From Croceicoccus marinus (lineage in GTDB: Bacteria > Pseudomonadota > Alphaproteobacteria > Sphingomonadales > Sphingomonadaceae), in the NCBI RefSeq assembly GCF_001661675.2, contig NZ_CP019602.1, positions 1 through 64,000 on the forward strand: DNA of 64,000 nt, read 5' to 3'. Of this stretch, positions 43,276 to 51,606 are shown piece by piece (within the stretch, counting starts at the first letter, position 1; each line of letters opens with the position of its first letter). The position numbers were made by a program, and so were the translations under genes. The notes under the pieces were generated by a model. It saw only the letters and a program-made list of their open reading frames with translations, had not been told where the DNA came from and ran no database searches.

Positions 43276-45057
43276 ATGGCAGATTCGTCCATCCTTTCCC
43301 GCCGCGGGTTCATTGCCGGATCGGCGGCGCTTGCGTCCGCTGCATCGCTGCCCATGCCCATCTGGGCCACGGGCAGCATGGCAAGAGCCGGTGCGGGTGG
43401 GGCGTCGAAAGGTTTTGGCACGCTGGACGGCGACGACATTCGCCTGACGGTGGCGAACAGCCATTTCGCGGCGGGCGGCCGGTCCGGCCATGCGGTCACC
43501 GTCAACGGCACCGTCCCCGGCCCGCTGATCCGCCTGCGCCAGGGGCGCACCGTGCGGCTGCATGTCACCAACACGCTTGAGGAGGACACCTCGGTCCACT
43601 GGCACGGGCTGCTGGTGCCGTTCCAGTTCGATGGCGTGCCCGGCGTCAGCTTTCCGGGCATCCGCGCGGGCGAGACCTTCACCTACGAGATTCCGGTGCG
43701 CCAGGCGGGCACATACTGGTGGCACAGCCATTCCGGCCTTCAGGAGCAGCAGGGGCATTACGGCCCGCTGATCGTCGATCCGGCGGATGAGAGCGGCGCG
43801 CGCTACGACCGCGAGATCGTGCTGCTGCTGAGCGAGTTCACCCCGCTGCACCCGCATCAGGTGATGCGCAATCTGAAGGTGGCGGAAGGCTATTTCAACT
43901 TCAACAAGCAGACCGCGACCCAGGGCGACATGCCGGTGGCCGACCGTATCGACTGGGGCCGCATGCGGATGGATCCGCGCGATATCTCGGACGTGACGGG
44001 GTCGACCTATTCCTTCCTGGTCAATGGCCATGCGCCGATGGACGATCTGCAATTCCTGTTCACGCCGGGCGAGCGGATCAGGCTGCGCATCATCAACGGC
44101 AGCGCGATGACCTTCTTCAATTTCCGCATTCCCGGCGTGCCGCTGACGGTGATCCAGGCCGACGGTCAGGACGTGCGCGACGTGACCGTGGACGAGCTGC
44201 AGATCGGCGTCGCGGAAACATACGATTTGGTGATCGAACCGCGCGCCGGCGCCCACACCATCGTCGCCGAGGCGATGGACCGGTCGGGCATGGGCATCGC
44301 CACGCTGACCTCTACCCCGGGCGAGCGTGCGCTGGTACCGGCGCTGCGCGATCCTGTGACGCTGACCATGGACGACATGGGGATGGCCAGCATGGCGGGC
44401 GGCGCGCATGCCGGGATGGATCACTCGGCGCATGGCGGCTCGATGGATGGGGCCGGTATGGATGGAGACGCGATGGACGTTGCCGCGATGGATCATTCCA
44501 TGCGCGACATGTCGCAGCTGCCGCCGTCGGCCAACGGGGTCGGGGTCGACATGGTCGCGCCCATGCCGGTCGACCGGATGGATTTTCCCGGCCTGGGCCT
44601 CGACAAGGTTTCGCACCGGGTGCTGCGCTATACCGACCTTGTCGCCAGGGCGCCGAACCCGGTGCGCGCGCCCGAACGCAGCCTCGAGATCCACCTGACC
44701 GGAAACATGGAGCGTTACATGTGGTCGTTCGACGGGCAGAAATTCTCTGCCGTCAGCGACGATCCGATCCGCTTCGGCTTCGACGAGAGGGTGCGCGTGA
44801 CGCTGGTCAACAACACGATGATGGCGCACCCGATCCATCTGCATGGCCATTTCTTCGAACTGGTCAATGGGGCGGACGAGGCGCACCAGCCGCTGAAGCA
44901 CACGCTGATCGTGCAGCCGGGCGGAAAGGCGACCTTCGACCTCACCGCCAACGAGCCGGGCGACTGGGCGTTTCACTGCCATCTGCTGTATCACATGCAC
45001 GCCGGGATGATGCAGGTCGTCACCGTGCGCCCCTTCCCCGTGGCGGAGGGCGCGTGA
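43276..45057 (+). CDS. copA: Multicopper oxidase CopA (copper resistance)
   Basis: CopA is an exported multicopper oxidase that detoxifies Cu(I). The 593-residue protein has a Tat signal (SRRGFIAGSAALASAASL). Copper ligands of types 1-3 are visible in SVHWHGLLVP, TYWWHSHSGLQ, HPIHLHGHFFELV and WAFHCHLLYHMHAGMM, all intact. A Met/His-rich insert near residues 360-415 (TMDDMGMASM to MDHSMRDMS) fits copper binding. ATG 43276 is preceded by AGGAG. It starts the copA-copB-DUF305-lipoprotein-cytochrome c series, and its stop shares a base with the copB start. Confidence 0.94.
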   Translation: MADSSILSRRGFIAGSAALASAASLPMPIWATGSMARAGAGGASKGFGTLDGDDIRLTVANSHFAAGGRSGHAVTVNGTVPGPLIRLRQGRTVRLHVTNTLEEDTSVHWHGLLVPFQFDGVPGVSFPGIRAGETFTYEIPVRQAGTYWWHSHSGLQEQQGHYGPLIVDPADESGARYDREIVLLLSEFTPLHPHQVMRNLKVAEGYFNFNKQTATQGDMPVADRIDWGRMRMDPRDISDVTGSTYSFLVNGHAPMDDLQFLFTPGERIRLRIINGSAMTFFNFRIPGVPLTVIQADGQDVRDVTVDELQIGVAETYDLVIEPRAGAHTIVAEAMDRSGMGIATLTSTPGERALVPALRDPVTLTMDDMGMASMAGGAHAGMDHSAHGGSMDGAGMDGDAMDVAAMDHSMRDMSQLPPSANGVGVDMVAPMPVDRMDFPGLGLDKVSHRVLRYTDLVARAPNPVRAPERSLEIHLTGNMERYMWSFDGQKFSAVSDDPIRFGFDERVRVTLVNNTMMAHPIHLHGHFFELVNGADEAHQPLKHTLIVQPGGKATFDLTANEPGDWAFHCHLLYHMHAGMMQVVTVRPFPVAEGA

Positions 45058-46271
45058 TGCGGACGCTGATACTGGCGGCAGCCGCCCTGGCATCCGCGCC
45101 CGCTGCGGCGCAGGACCATTCGGGCCACGCGCAGGACTCCGCCGAACCGCGGGAGCAGGACGCGCACGAGCAGGACGCGCAGGAGCAGGACGACGGCGCG
45201 GACCATGGCGCGATGGATCATGGGTCGATGGACCACGGTACCATGGATCACGGCGCTATGGGTCATGGCGCTATGGGGCAGGAAGCCATGCACCACGGCG
45301 CAATGGACCATAGCGGCATGGATCACGGCACCATGGACCCCGGCGCCATGGACCATAGCACCATGGATTACGGCGCAACGGATCACGGCGCAATGGATCA
45401 CGGCGCCATGGACCACGGCACGATGGATCATTCCGGTCACGGCGCCATGGCGGACCAGCCGATAGACCATTCCGGCATGGATCATTCCATGATGGATCAT
45501 TCGGCGATGGAGGGTGCGCCCGCGCTGCCCGCGTCGGGGCCTCCGCCCCGCGCGTTCGAGGGGCCGGCCCATGCCGCCGACGTCATCTATGGCAGCGATG
45601 CGATGCTGCCCGCGCGCGAACAGCTGGCAAGCGAGAACGGCGATTTCAGCGGCAGCATGCTGATGCTGGAACGGCTGGAGGCGCGCGTCGGCAAGGGCGA
45701 GGACGCCTATTTGTGGGACGCGCAGGGCTGGACCGGCGGCGACATCGACAAGCTGTGGATCAAGACCGAGGGCGAGGGCGCGTTCGGCGGCGCCGTCGAG
45801 GATGCCGAGGTGCAGGCCTTGTGGAGCCACGCGATCGGCCCCTGGTTCGACCTGCAGGCGGGCGTGCGATATGACATCGAGCCGGACAGCCGAGGCCACG
45901 CTGTGCTGGGCGTGCAGGGTCTGGCGCCCTATATGTTCGAGCTGGACGCCGCCGCATTCCTGTCGGACCGGGGCGACCTGACCGCGCGGGTAGAGGGGGA
46001 ATACGACCAGCGCATCACCCAGCGCCTGATCCTGCAGCCGCGCGCGGAAATTTCCCTGGCGGCGCAGGACATTCCCGAGATCGGGGTCGGATCGGGCGTG
46101 TCGTCGGTCGAGGTCGGGCTGCGTCTGCGATATGAGATCAGGCGCGAATTCGCGCCCTATATCGGCGTCGGCTATTCGGCGAAGCTGGGGCAGACGGCGG
46201 ATTACGCGCGCGAGGACGGCGAGGACAGCGATGCGCTGGCGGCGCTGATCGGTTTGCGCGCCTGGTTCTGA
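45057..46271 (+). CDS. copB: Outer-membrane copper resistance protein CopB
   Basis: The 404-residue protein has a signal peptide (MRTLILAAAALASAPAAAQ), then a His/Met/Asp-rich repeat (about residues 49-151, motif MDHGA/MDHG), then the CopB beta-barrel domain from about residue 165 (HAADVIYGSDAML, AYLWDAQGWTGGDIDKLW, LRYEIRREFAPYIGVGYSAKLG). CopB is thought to hold copper at the outer membrane. Its ATG overlaps the copA stop (TGATG). The repeat is unusually long for the family. Strong coupling with CopA is expected. Confidence 0.92.
   Translation: MRTLILAAAALASAPAAAQDHSGHAQDSAEPREQDAHEQDAQEQDDGADHGAMDHGSMDHGTMDHGAMGHGAMGQEAMHHGAMDHSGMDHGTMDPGAMDHSTMDYGATDHGAMDHGAMDHGTMDHSGHGAMADQPIDHSGMDHSMMDHSAMEGAPALPASGPPPRAFEGPAHAADVIYGSDAMLPAREQLASENGDFSGSMLMLERLEARVGKGEDAYLWDAQGWTGGDIDKLWIKTEGEGAFGGAVEDAEVQALWSHAIGPWFDLQAGVRYDIEPDSRGHAVLGVQGLAPYMFELDAAAFLSDRGDLTARVEGEYDQRITQRLILQPRAEISLAAQDIPEIGVGSGVSSVEVGLRLRYEIRREFAPYIGVGYSAKLGQTADYAREDGEDSDALAALIGLRAWF
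45201..45509 (+). repeat. His/Met pentapeptide repeat in CopB
   Basis: About 20 degenerate 15-base units encode DHGxM/DHSxM-type pentapeptides. Unit length is divisible by three, so copy number can change in frame. The opposite strand carries a long open frame only because of this repeat. Confidence 0.85.
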
Positions 46272-46336
46272 AACTCCGGGCCGGGAACCTGTTCGGCCCA
46301 GCACGTTAGATCAAGACAGGCACAGGAGAACGCACG

Positions 46337-46864
46337 ATGGCCGAAGGCGGCACAGGGCACCACCAGCACGGCGGCAATCCCTATCCCAAGTTCATGGCGA
46401 TGATCGGCACCTCGACGGTGGTGATGTTCGTCCTGATGTATCTCAACACCTATAACGTCGACCATGTGTTCTGGAGCGAGACGCGCTTCTGGATGGCCTT
46501 CGTGATGGGCGCGGCGATGATGGTCGTGATGTTGCTGTTCATGTGGGGCATGTACAAGAGCACGACGAAGAACATCATCATCCTGGGCGTGGCGGCTTTG
46601 GTCTTCGCGCTGGGCCTGTGGCTGGTGCGCAGCCAGTCGACCGTCACCGACACCGAATACATGAAGGCGATGATCCCGCATCATTCCATCGCCATCATGA
46701 CCAGCGAGCGCGCGCATATCCGCGACCCGCGCGTGCGCGAACTGGCCAAGAACATCATCGTCGCCCAGCGGCGCGAGATCGCCGAGATGAAATATCTCAT
46801 CGCCGACATCGAGGAGAACGGCGTGCGCGTGACCAGGCGCATGCCGCAGGAGGCAGCGCAATGA
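46337..46864 (+). CDS. DUF305-domain membrane protein
   Basis: The 175-residue protein has an N-terminal His-rich stretch (GGTGHHQHGGNPYP), three transmembrane segments (about residues 18-38, 50-70 and 77-95), and a C-terminal helical DUF305 domain. KAMIPHHSIAIMTSERAHIRDPRVRELA is the conserved core with HH and further His/Met positions. DUF305 proteins are ferritin-like and occur with copper operons (CopM type), probably in copper or metal binding at the membrane. ACAGGAG upstream of ATG 46337 is a strong ribosome site. Its stop overlaps the next gene by four bases. Confidence 0.85.
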   Translation: MAEGGTGHHQHGGNPYPKFMAMIGTSTVVMFVLMYLNTYNVDHVFWSETRFWMAFVMGAAMMVVMLLFMWGMYKSTTKNIIILGVAALVFALGLWLVRSQSTVTDTEYMKAMIPHHSIAIMTSERAHIRDPRVRELAKNIIVAQRREIAEMKYLIADIEENGVRVTRRMPQEAAQ

Positions 46865-47352
46865 GATATGCCGCGATTTTCCTGCTGCCGCTGGCGCTGG
46901 CGGCCTGCAACGAGAATACGTCGCCCGGCGCCGACCGCGAGGCGCAGGTCGCTGCCGCGCCCGCACCGTCCGAGCGTGCATCCGCTGCCGAGGCGCTGGA
47001 CGGCATCGCGACCGAGGCGATTTCGGTCGAGACGATGACCGATGCCGACATCGCCGCGCTGGGCGAGGCGGCAGGCGATTGCCGCATCGTGCTGACCGAG
47101 GTCGCGTTCCCCTCGCTGGCGTACGAGCCGGGTGAACGGGCGACGATCAAGCTGAACGGCAGACTGATCACCATGCCCGCGACCGGACCGCGTGCCTACT
47201 CCGAGGGAGGGCTGGAAGTCCTTCTCAGGCCGGTGGAGGGCGAGGGCGACGCCGGGCTGCCCCTGGAGGAGATGATCGTCATTCTCCCCGGAGCGGAGGA
47301 CGAGCTCGGCTATCGCGGCTATCGTCAGTGCCTTGCCGAAGGAGGCGTGTGA
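46861..47352 (+). CDS. Predicted lipoprotein in the copper cluster
   Basis: A 163-residue protein starting MRYAAIFLLPLALAAC, a lipoprotein signal with the modified Cys at residue 16. The mature domain has two further cysteines (GDCRIVLT and YRQCLAEGG), which may pair. No family is recognised. It overlaps the DUF305 stop (ATGA) and its own stop shares a base with the cytochrome c start (TGATG). This tight packing suggests it acts with the two neighbours, perhaps in the periplasm; that is inference. Confidence 0.7.
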   Translation: MRYAAIFLLPLALAACNENTSPGADREAQVAAAPAPSERASAAEALDGIATEAISVETMTDADIAALGEAAGDCRIVLTEVAFPSLAYEPGERATIKLNGRLITMPATGPRAYSEGGLEVLLRPVEGEGDAGLPLEEMIVILPGAEDELGYRGYRQCLAEGGV

Positions 47353-47903
47353 TGCGCTGGAATTCCTTCATCGCCGGTTTCGCGGCGGCGGTCGTGCTGG
47401 CGCTGGTCATCGCTCTGGGCGTGATCCTGAGCGGCGCTTATAATGTCGCCGCGACCGATCGCCACGACCCGATCGCCGCCTGGGCGTTCGAGACGACTTT
47501 CGAGAATTCCGTCTCGCGGCAGGCCAGCGCGATTGCCGCGCCCGAACTGACGCCCGCGATGGTCCAGGCCGGTGCGGGGGAATACAAGGCGATGTGCGCC
47601 CAATGCCACGGCGGCATCGGCAAGGAGCGTGCCGGATTTGCGCAAGGCATGATGCCAAGGCCGCCCGCGCTGGCTGCCTCGGCCGAGCATTTGAGCGCGT
47701 CCGAAGTGTTCTGGCTGGTCAAGCACGGCGTGAAGATGAGCGGCATGCCCGCATTCGGCCCCACCCACGATGACGAGGTGGTGTGGAACATCGCCGCCTT
47801 CGTCAAGGCGATGCCCGGCATGTCGGCGGATCGCTACGGTGCCTATGGAGCCGGGGGGGAAGGCGGGCATCACCACGCCCCGGGCGAGGGGCACAGCCAC
47901 TAG
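47352..47903 (+). CDS. Membrane-anchored cytochrome c of the copper cluster
   Basis: The 183-residue protein has an N-terminal transmembrane anchor (about residues 5-30), a class I cytochrome c domain and a His-rich tail. The haem motif is CAQCHGG near residue 80; Met in GVKMSGMPAFG is the likely axial ligand near residue 130. The last 15 residues (GGHHHAPGEGHSH) are rich in histidine and could bind copper. It starts by overlapping the lipoprotein stop. Its role with CopA (electron transfer to or from copper oxidation) is a proposal. Confidence 0.85.
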   Translation: MRWNSFIAGFAAAVVLALVIALGVILSGAYNVAATDRHDPIAAWAFETTFENSVSRQASAIAAPELTPAMVQAGAGEYKAMCAQCHGGIGKERAGFAQGMMPRPPALAASAEHLSASEVFWLVKHGVKMSGMPAFGPTHDDEVVWNIAAFVKAMPGMSADRYGAYGAGGEGGHHHAPGEGHSH

Positions 47904-48036
47904 GCGCGCAGGGAAGGCGGGCGCGGGCGGGCCGACGGGGTTCGTCTCGCCGTTTTCCCCGATATGGCCGTGGGCCGCACTCCCTGTGATCGGGCGCGAT
48001 TTCGCCAACGATCGAGGGACAATGCCCATGAGGACG

Positions 48037-48105
48037 GATCGCTAGCTGCGCGCAGGACTGATCGCTAGCCGCGCGCAGGATTGATCGCTAGCCGCGCGCA
48101 AGGCT
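48037..48105. repeat. Three tandem 23-base copies of the CYTH gene tail
   Basis: GATCGCTAGCCGCGCGCA-type units at 48037-48059, 48060-48082 and 48083-48105 differ at few positions. The rightmost includes the stop codon and last codons of the CYTH gene. Duplication of a gene end is the likely origin. Confidence 0.8.
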
Positions 48106-48543
48106 GGCGTTGTAGAAGGCGGGATCGCCGGTGATTTCCTCGCCCAGCCAGTCGGGGCGGTCGAAGTCGGCGGTTTCACCGTCCAGCTCGATCTCGGCGA
48201 TGACCAGCCCGTCGCGGCGATCCTCGAACCGGTCGATTTCCCAGGTCAGTCCGCCGCCCGCAGGAACGCGGTAGCGGGTCTTTTCGATCGGCTGGCCGAT
48301 GCAGCATGCGATCAGCGCCTCGGCGTCGCCTGCCGGAATGTCATATTCGAATTCGCCCCGCGACAGCGCCGCGCCGCCGGTCTTGATGGTCAGTGTGGCG
48401 GATGCGCCATCGACGATGCGGACGCGCACCTGCCGTTCGTCGTCGATCGCCAGATAGGCCTGCCTGATGTGCCTGCCCTTGTCCGCGTGCGCGCGCCAGC
48501 CATCGCCGGTGACGCGGAACTTGCGCTCGGTCTCGGTCCCCAT
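48088..48543 (-). CDS. CYTH-domain protein (putative triphosphatase)
   Basis: The 151-residue protein is a triphosphate tunnel metalloenzyme. The N-terminal TETERKFRV is the ExExK motif (residues 3-8), and RQVRVRIVDGASATLTIKTGG, KTRYRV, and WEIDRFEDRRDGLVIAEIEL contribute basic and acidic tunnel residues. CYTH proteins hydrolyse inorganic tri-phosphate or related polyanions. It follows the CHAD gene by three bases, so the two are co-transcribed. The 23-base repeat overlies its last five codons. Confidence 0.88.
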   Translation of the reverse strand: MGTETERKFRVTGDGWRAHADKGRHIRQAYLAIDDERQVRVRIVDGASATLTIKTGGAALSRGEFEYDIPAGDAEALIACCIGQPIEKTRYRVPAGGGLTWEIDRFEDRRDGLVIAEIELDGETADFDRPDWLGEEITGDPAFYNASLARG

Positions 48544-48546
48544 GGG

Positions 48547-49443
48547 TCAGCCGTGCTTGCGCCAGACGGTCCACAGCGCTTCGAAATGCTCGCCCAGCAC
48601 CTCGGGCTCCTGCGCCAGCATGCGGTCGAGGATCGGCCATGCCTGATCCTCCAGCCGTTCCTGCCGCGCGCGGGCAAGGCCGATGGCGACCTCGACATCG
48701 GCGCTGCTGCCAAACGCATCGGGCTGGCCGCCCAGGGTCTGCGCGAACACGTCGAGGTCGTGGTGATCGCCGAGGATGTCGGACAATTGCTTCGCCGCCG
48801 CCTGGCGGGTGGCCATCATGTCGGGCCACAGCTTTTCCAGCAGGCGGCAGTGATACCAGTGGTATTTCACGCGCTTGCGCAATTCGTGGAAATTCTCGCC
48901 ATCCGGGCATTTGCGCGCGTTTTCGGATGCCTTCAGCGCGCGGCCATAGGTCTTTTCCAGCCCGCCCGCGACCGCGTCCCAGCCGTCCTCGTCCAGTTTC
49001 CAGCCCCTGGCCCGCTCCCGCGCGGCCTCCAGACGGGTGCGCGCTTCGGCAAGGTGGTCCTCGACGCCGCCATCCTCGATCCGCGCCTTGCGGTCCATGG
49101 TGAAGCGGCGGCGGATCGGGCCAAGCGACGATCGGTCGACCTGCCCGGCATAATCCTTCATCAGCAGGTCATAGGTATCCTGCATCACCTTGGCGTCGCG
49201 CGCGCCCGAGATCATGCCGGCAATCTCGCGGAACGCCGCATTCTCGTCCTTGTAGCCGCCGAAGGCCGGGCGAACGAGGCGGATCAGCCCGCGCAGTTTC
49301 TTGCAGCGCTTGCGCACGTCGTGCACCGCCCCGGCCCGGTCGGTCCCCTCGATCGAGGCGAGCGCCTTGCCGATCTGTTCGTCCGCGATCCGCCGCACGG
49401 CATCGCCGACGGAGCTGTCCTTGTGTTTCAAACGGTAAGCCAT
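48547..49443 (-). CDS. CHAD-domain protein
   Basis: A 298-residue CHAD-domain protein, an alpha-helical bundle that binds polyphosphate through conserved His and basic residues. VHDVRKRCKKLRGLIRLVRPAF (near residue 40) and FHELRKRVKYHWYHCRLLEKLW (near residue 170) are the two typical histidine/arginine helices. CYTH and CHAD are often fused; here they are separate but adjacent. The pair probably acts in inorganic polyphosphate metabolism, together in principle with the Ppx/GppA enzyme at 39567. Confidence 0.9.
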   Translation of the reverse strand: MAYRLKHKDSSVGDAVRRIADEQIGKALASIEGTDRAGAVHDVRKRCKKLRGLIRLVRPAFGGYKDENAAFREIAGMISGARDAKVMQDTYDLLMKDYAGQVDRSSLGPIRRRFTMDRKARIEDGGVEDHLAEARTRLEAARERARGWKLDEDGWDAVAGGLEKTYGRALKASENARKCPDGENFHELRKRVKYHWYHCRLLEKLWPDMMATRQAAAKQLSDILGDHHDLDVFAQTLGGQPDAFGSSADVEVAIGLARARQERLEDQAWPILDRMLAQEPEVLGEHFEALWTVWRKHG

Positions 49444-49496
49444 CGCGCGACGCTACGCCGTAAGGCCGGGTCTTGCCAAGCGCCGTGACCGCGCGG

Positions 49497-50354
49497 TCAC
49501 CGCGCCGCCATATTGTCGATCAGCCGCGTCCCACCGATCCGCGCCGCCACGAACAGGCGGGCATTGCCGTTCGCCGCGTCCAGCAGCTCGATGCTGTCCG
49601 CATCGCGCAATTCGGCATAGTCGACGCTGTCGAAACCGGCGGCTATGATCGCGGCCCGCAGATCCGCCATCACGGCGGCGGCATCGCCGCTCCCTAGCCG
49701 CGCGATGGCTTCGCGCATGGCGATGTTGAGCCGGCCCGCCGCCTGCCGCTGCCCGGTGGAAAGATAGGCGTTGCGCGAGCTCATCGCCAGACCGTCCTCC
49801 TCGCGCACGATGGGGACGCCGACGATGTCGTCGACATGCGGCTGCGTCAGATCGAGATCGCGGGCCATGCGGCGGATCACCGCCAGTTGCTGCCAGTCCT
49901 TTTCCCCGAACAGCGCGATATCGGGGCGGACCTGGTTGAACAGCTTGCACACCACGGTCGCCACCCCGTCGAAATGGCCGGGCCGGTCCGCGCCGCACAG
50001 GCCCGCGCTGACGCCCGAGACGCCGATATTGGTCGCATAGCCTTCGGGGTACATCGCGCCGACATCGGGCGCCCACAGCAGGTCCACGTCCTCGGCCTCC
50101 AGCAGGGCTCTGTCGCGTTCCATCTGGCGGGGATAGGCGTCCAGATCCTCGTTCGGGCCGAACTGGCGGGGGTTCACGAAGATCGACACGGCGACCAGCC
50201 CAGCCAGTTCGCGGGCGCGGCGCACCAGCGTCAGATGCCCCTCATGCAGCGCGCCCATCGTGGGCACCAGCGCGAGCCTCGTGCCTCCTGCAGCCTGTCC
50301 GCGAAGGGCGTCCACTGTCTGCCGTAGTGGATTCAGCGCGCGAACGGTTTGCAT
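49497..50354 (-). CDS. panC: Pantothenate synthetase
   Basis: PanC ligates pantoate and beta-alanine with ATP to make pantothenate, the coenzyme A precursor. The 285-residue protein starts MQTVRALNPLRQTVDAL and contains PTMGALHEGHLTLV (HxGH-type ATP-binding motif), NPRQFGPNEDLDAYPR, FGEKDWQQLAVI and the KMSKS-like SSRNAYL. All catalytic blocks are intact. The frame is open upstream to 51164 on this strand but only antisense to mipZ; homology begins at 50354. The gene is divergent from mipZ. Confidence 0.95.
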   Translation of the reverse strand: MQTVRALNPLRQTVDALRGQAAGGTRLALVPTMGALHEGHLTLVRRARELAGLVAVSIFVNPRQFGPNEDLDAYPRQMERDRALLEAEDVDLLWAPDVGAMYPEGYATNIGVSGVSAGLCGADRPGHFDGVATVVCKLFNQVRPDIALFGEKDWQQLAVIRRMARDLDLTQPHVDDIVGVPIVREEDGLAMSSRNAYLSTGQRQAAGRLNIAMREAIARLGSGDAAAVMADLRAAIIAAGFDSVDYAELRDADSIELLDAANGNARLFVAARIGGTRLIDNMAAR

Positions 50355-50453
50355 GTTGGGAGTCCCACTTGGTAGTCTATGGCGATGTCGGCGCGGGTGT
50401 AACGCGCAATCCGGCAGCGTAAAGCCATTTGGCGCAAGCGAGTTGACCGATTT

Positions 50454-51254
50454 ATGAGCCAGCCACACCGCATCGTCTTCGCCAATGAAAAGGGCGGAAC
50501 GGGCAAATCGACAACCGCGGTCCATGTCGCCGTGGCGCTTGCCTATCAGGGGGCGAAGGTGGCGGCGCTCGACCTCGACCACCGGCAGCGCACCTTCTTC
50601 CGCTATTTCGAGAACCGGCTGGATACCGAGAAGCGGCGCGGCATCGAATTGCCCGGTGCGATGGTCGGCGTGTTCGGCGGACCCAGCATCGAGGTGCTGG
50701 AAGCGATGATCGACGAAGCGAGCGAGGGGATGGATTTCCTGATCTTCGACACCGCGGGCCGCGACGACAAATATGCGCGCCATGTCGCCACCACCGCCGA
50801 CACCCTGGTCACGCCGCTGAACGACAGCTTCGTCGATTTCGACCTGTTCGGCCATGTCGATCCCGACACGTTCAAGGTCAAGAAGCTGTCCTTCTATGCC
50901 GAACTGATGTTCGAGGCGCGCAAGAAGCGCGGCCTTTCGGCGCATGGCAAGCGCGACATGGACTGGATCGTGGTCAGGAACCGCACCCAGCATATCGAGG
51001 CGCGCAACATGCGCCGCCTTGAATTCGCGCTGTCCGAACTGTCGAAGCGCGTCGGTTTCCGCACCGCGCCGGGGCTGTCCGAACGCGTCGTCTATCGCGA
51101 ACTGTTCCCGGCAGGGCTGACCCTGCTGGACAAGGGGCACCTGGGCGACATGGGGACCAGCCACCTGGTCGCGCGGCAGGAACTGCGTTCGCTGGTCAAG
51201 GCGCTGAACCTGCCGCCTGTCGAGCGCCGCGACGAGGTGGGCGAAGCCGCGTGA
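50454..51254 (+). CDS. mipZ: Division-plane positioning ATPase MipZ
   Basis: MipZ is a ParA-like ATPase that forms a gradient from the poles and inhibits FtsZ polymerisation except at midcell (known from Caulobacter). The 266-residue protein has the deviant Walker A NEKGGTGKSTTAVHVAVAL, FLIFDTAGRDDKYARHVA and the alphaproteobacterial block DLDHRQRTFFRYFENR. The family length matches. Its stop overlaps the GTG start of the downstream J-protein, so they are probably made together. ATG 50454 is the first good start after the divergent panC promoter. Confidence 0.95.
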   Translation: MSQPHRIVFANEKGGTGKSTTAVHVAVALAYQGAKVAALDLDHRQRTFFRYFENRLDTEKRRGIELPGAMVGVFGGPSIEVLEAMIDEASEGMDFLIFDTAGRDDKYARHVATTADTLVTPLNDSFVDFDLFGHVDPDTFKVKKLSFYAELMFEARKKRGLSAHGKRDMDWIVVRNRTQHIEARNMRRLEFALSELSKRVGFRTAPGLSERVVYRELFPAGLTLLDKGHLGDMGTSHLVARQELRSLVKALNLPPVERRDEVGEAA

Positions 51255-51535
51255 AATTCCTGGTCCTCGCCATTCTGGCGCTGGTGGTGTTCCGCATGGT
51301 CTTCCACAAATGGCCGTGGGAGATGTGGCGCGCGTCGGAACAGGCGCAGCAGCTGGCGCAGGCGCGCGTGCTGCTGGGGGTCGACCGCAATGCCAGCCGC
51401 GAGGATATACTGGCGGCGCACCGCCGGCTGATCCGCACCGCCCATCCGGACAAGGGCGGATCGCCGGAAGAGGTGTTTCGCATCGACGCGGCGCGTGACA
51501 TATTGCTGGAACAAACTGTCCCCACCAAGCGCTGA
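51251..51535 (+). CDS. Membrane-anchored J-domain protein
   Basis: A 94-residue protein with an N-terminal transmembrane segment ([18 protein letters not shown]) and a J domain: [33 protein letters not shown]. The HPD motif that activates DnaK is intact near residue 65. There is no zinc-finger or substrate-binding domain, so it would recruit DnaK to the membrane. GTG 51251 overlaps the mipZ stop (GTGA). A link to MipZ or to division is suggested by this coupling alone. Confidence 0.85.
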   Translation: MKFLVLAILALVVFRMVFHKWPWEMWRASEQAQQLAQARVLLGVDRNASREDILAAHRRLIRTAHPDKGGSPEEVFRIDAARDILLEQTVPTKR

Positions 51536-51606
51536 TCGTGGGTTCACGCTGCCCGCGTCCTGCGGGCGGCGATCAGCATTTATCCAGCGTTGCGAAAGGC
51601 ATCTTC

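Noticed and set aside
45201..45509. CRISPR-like tandem array
   Set aside because: Units are in-frame coding pentapeptides without spacers and lie in an expressed outer-membrane protein.
44991..46304. A long open frame on the minus strand opposite copB
   Set aside because: Created by the repeated CopB codons; composition is low-complexity and no start signal or family is visible.
48037..48105. CRISPR remnant
   Set aside because: Units abut with no spacers and match the end of the CYTH gene.
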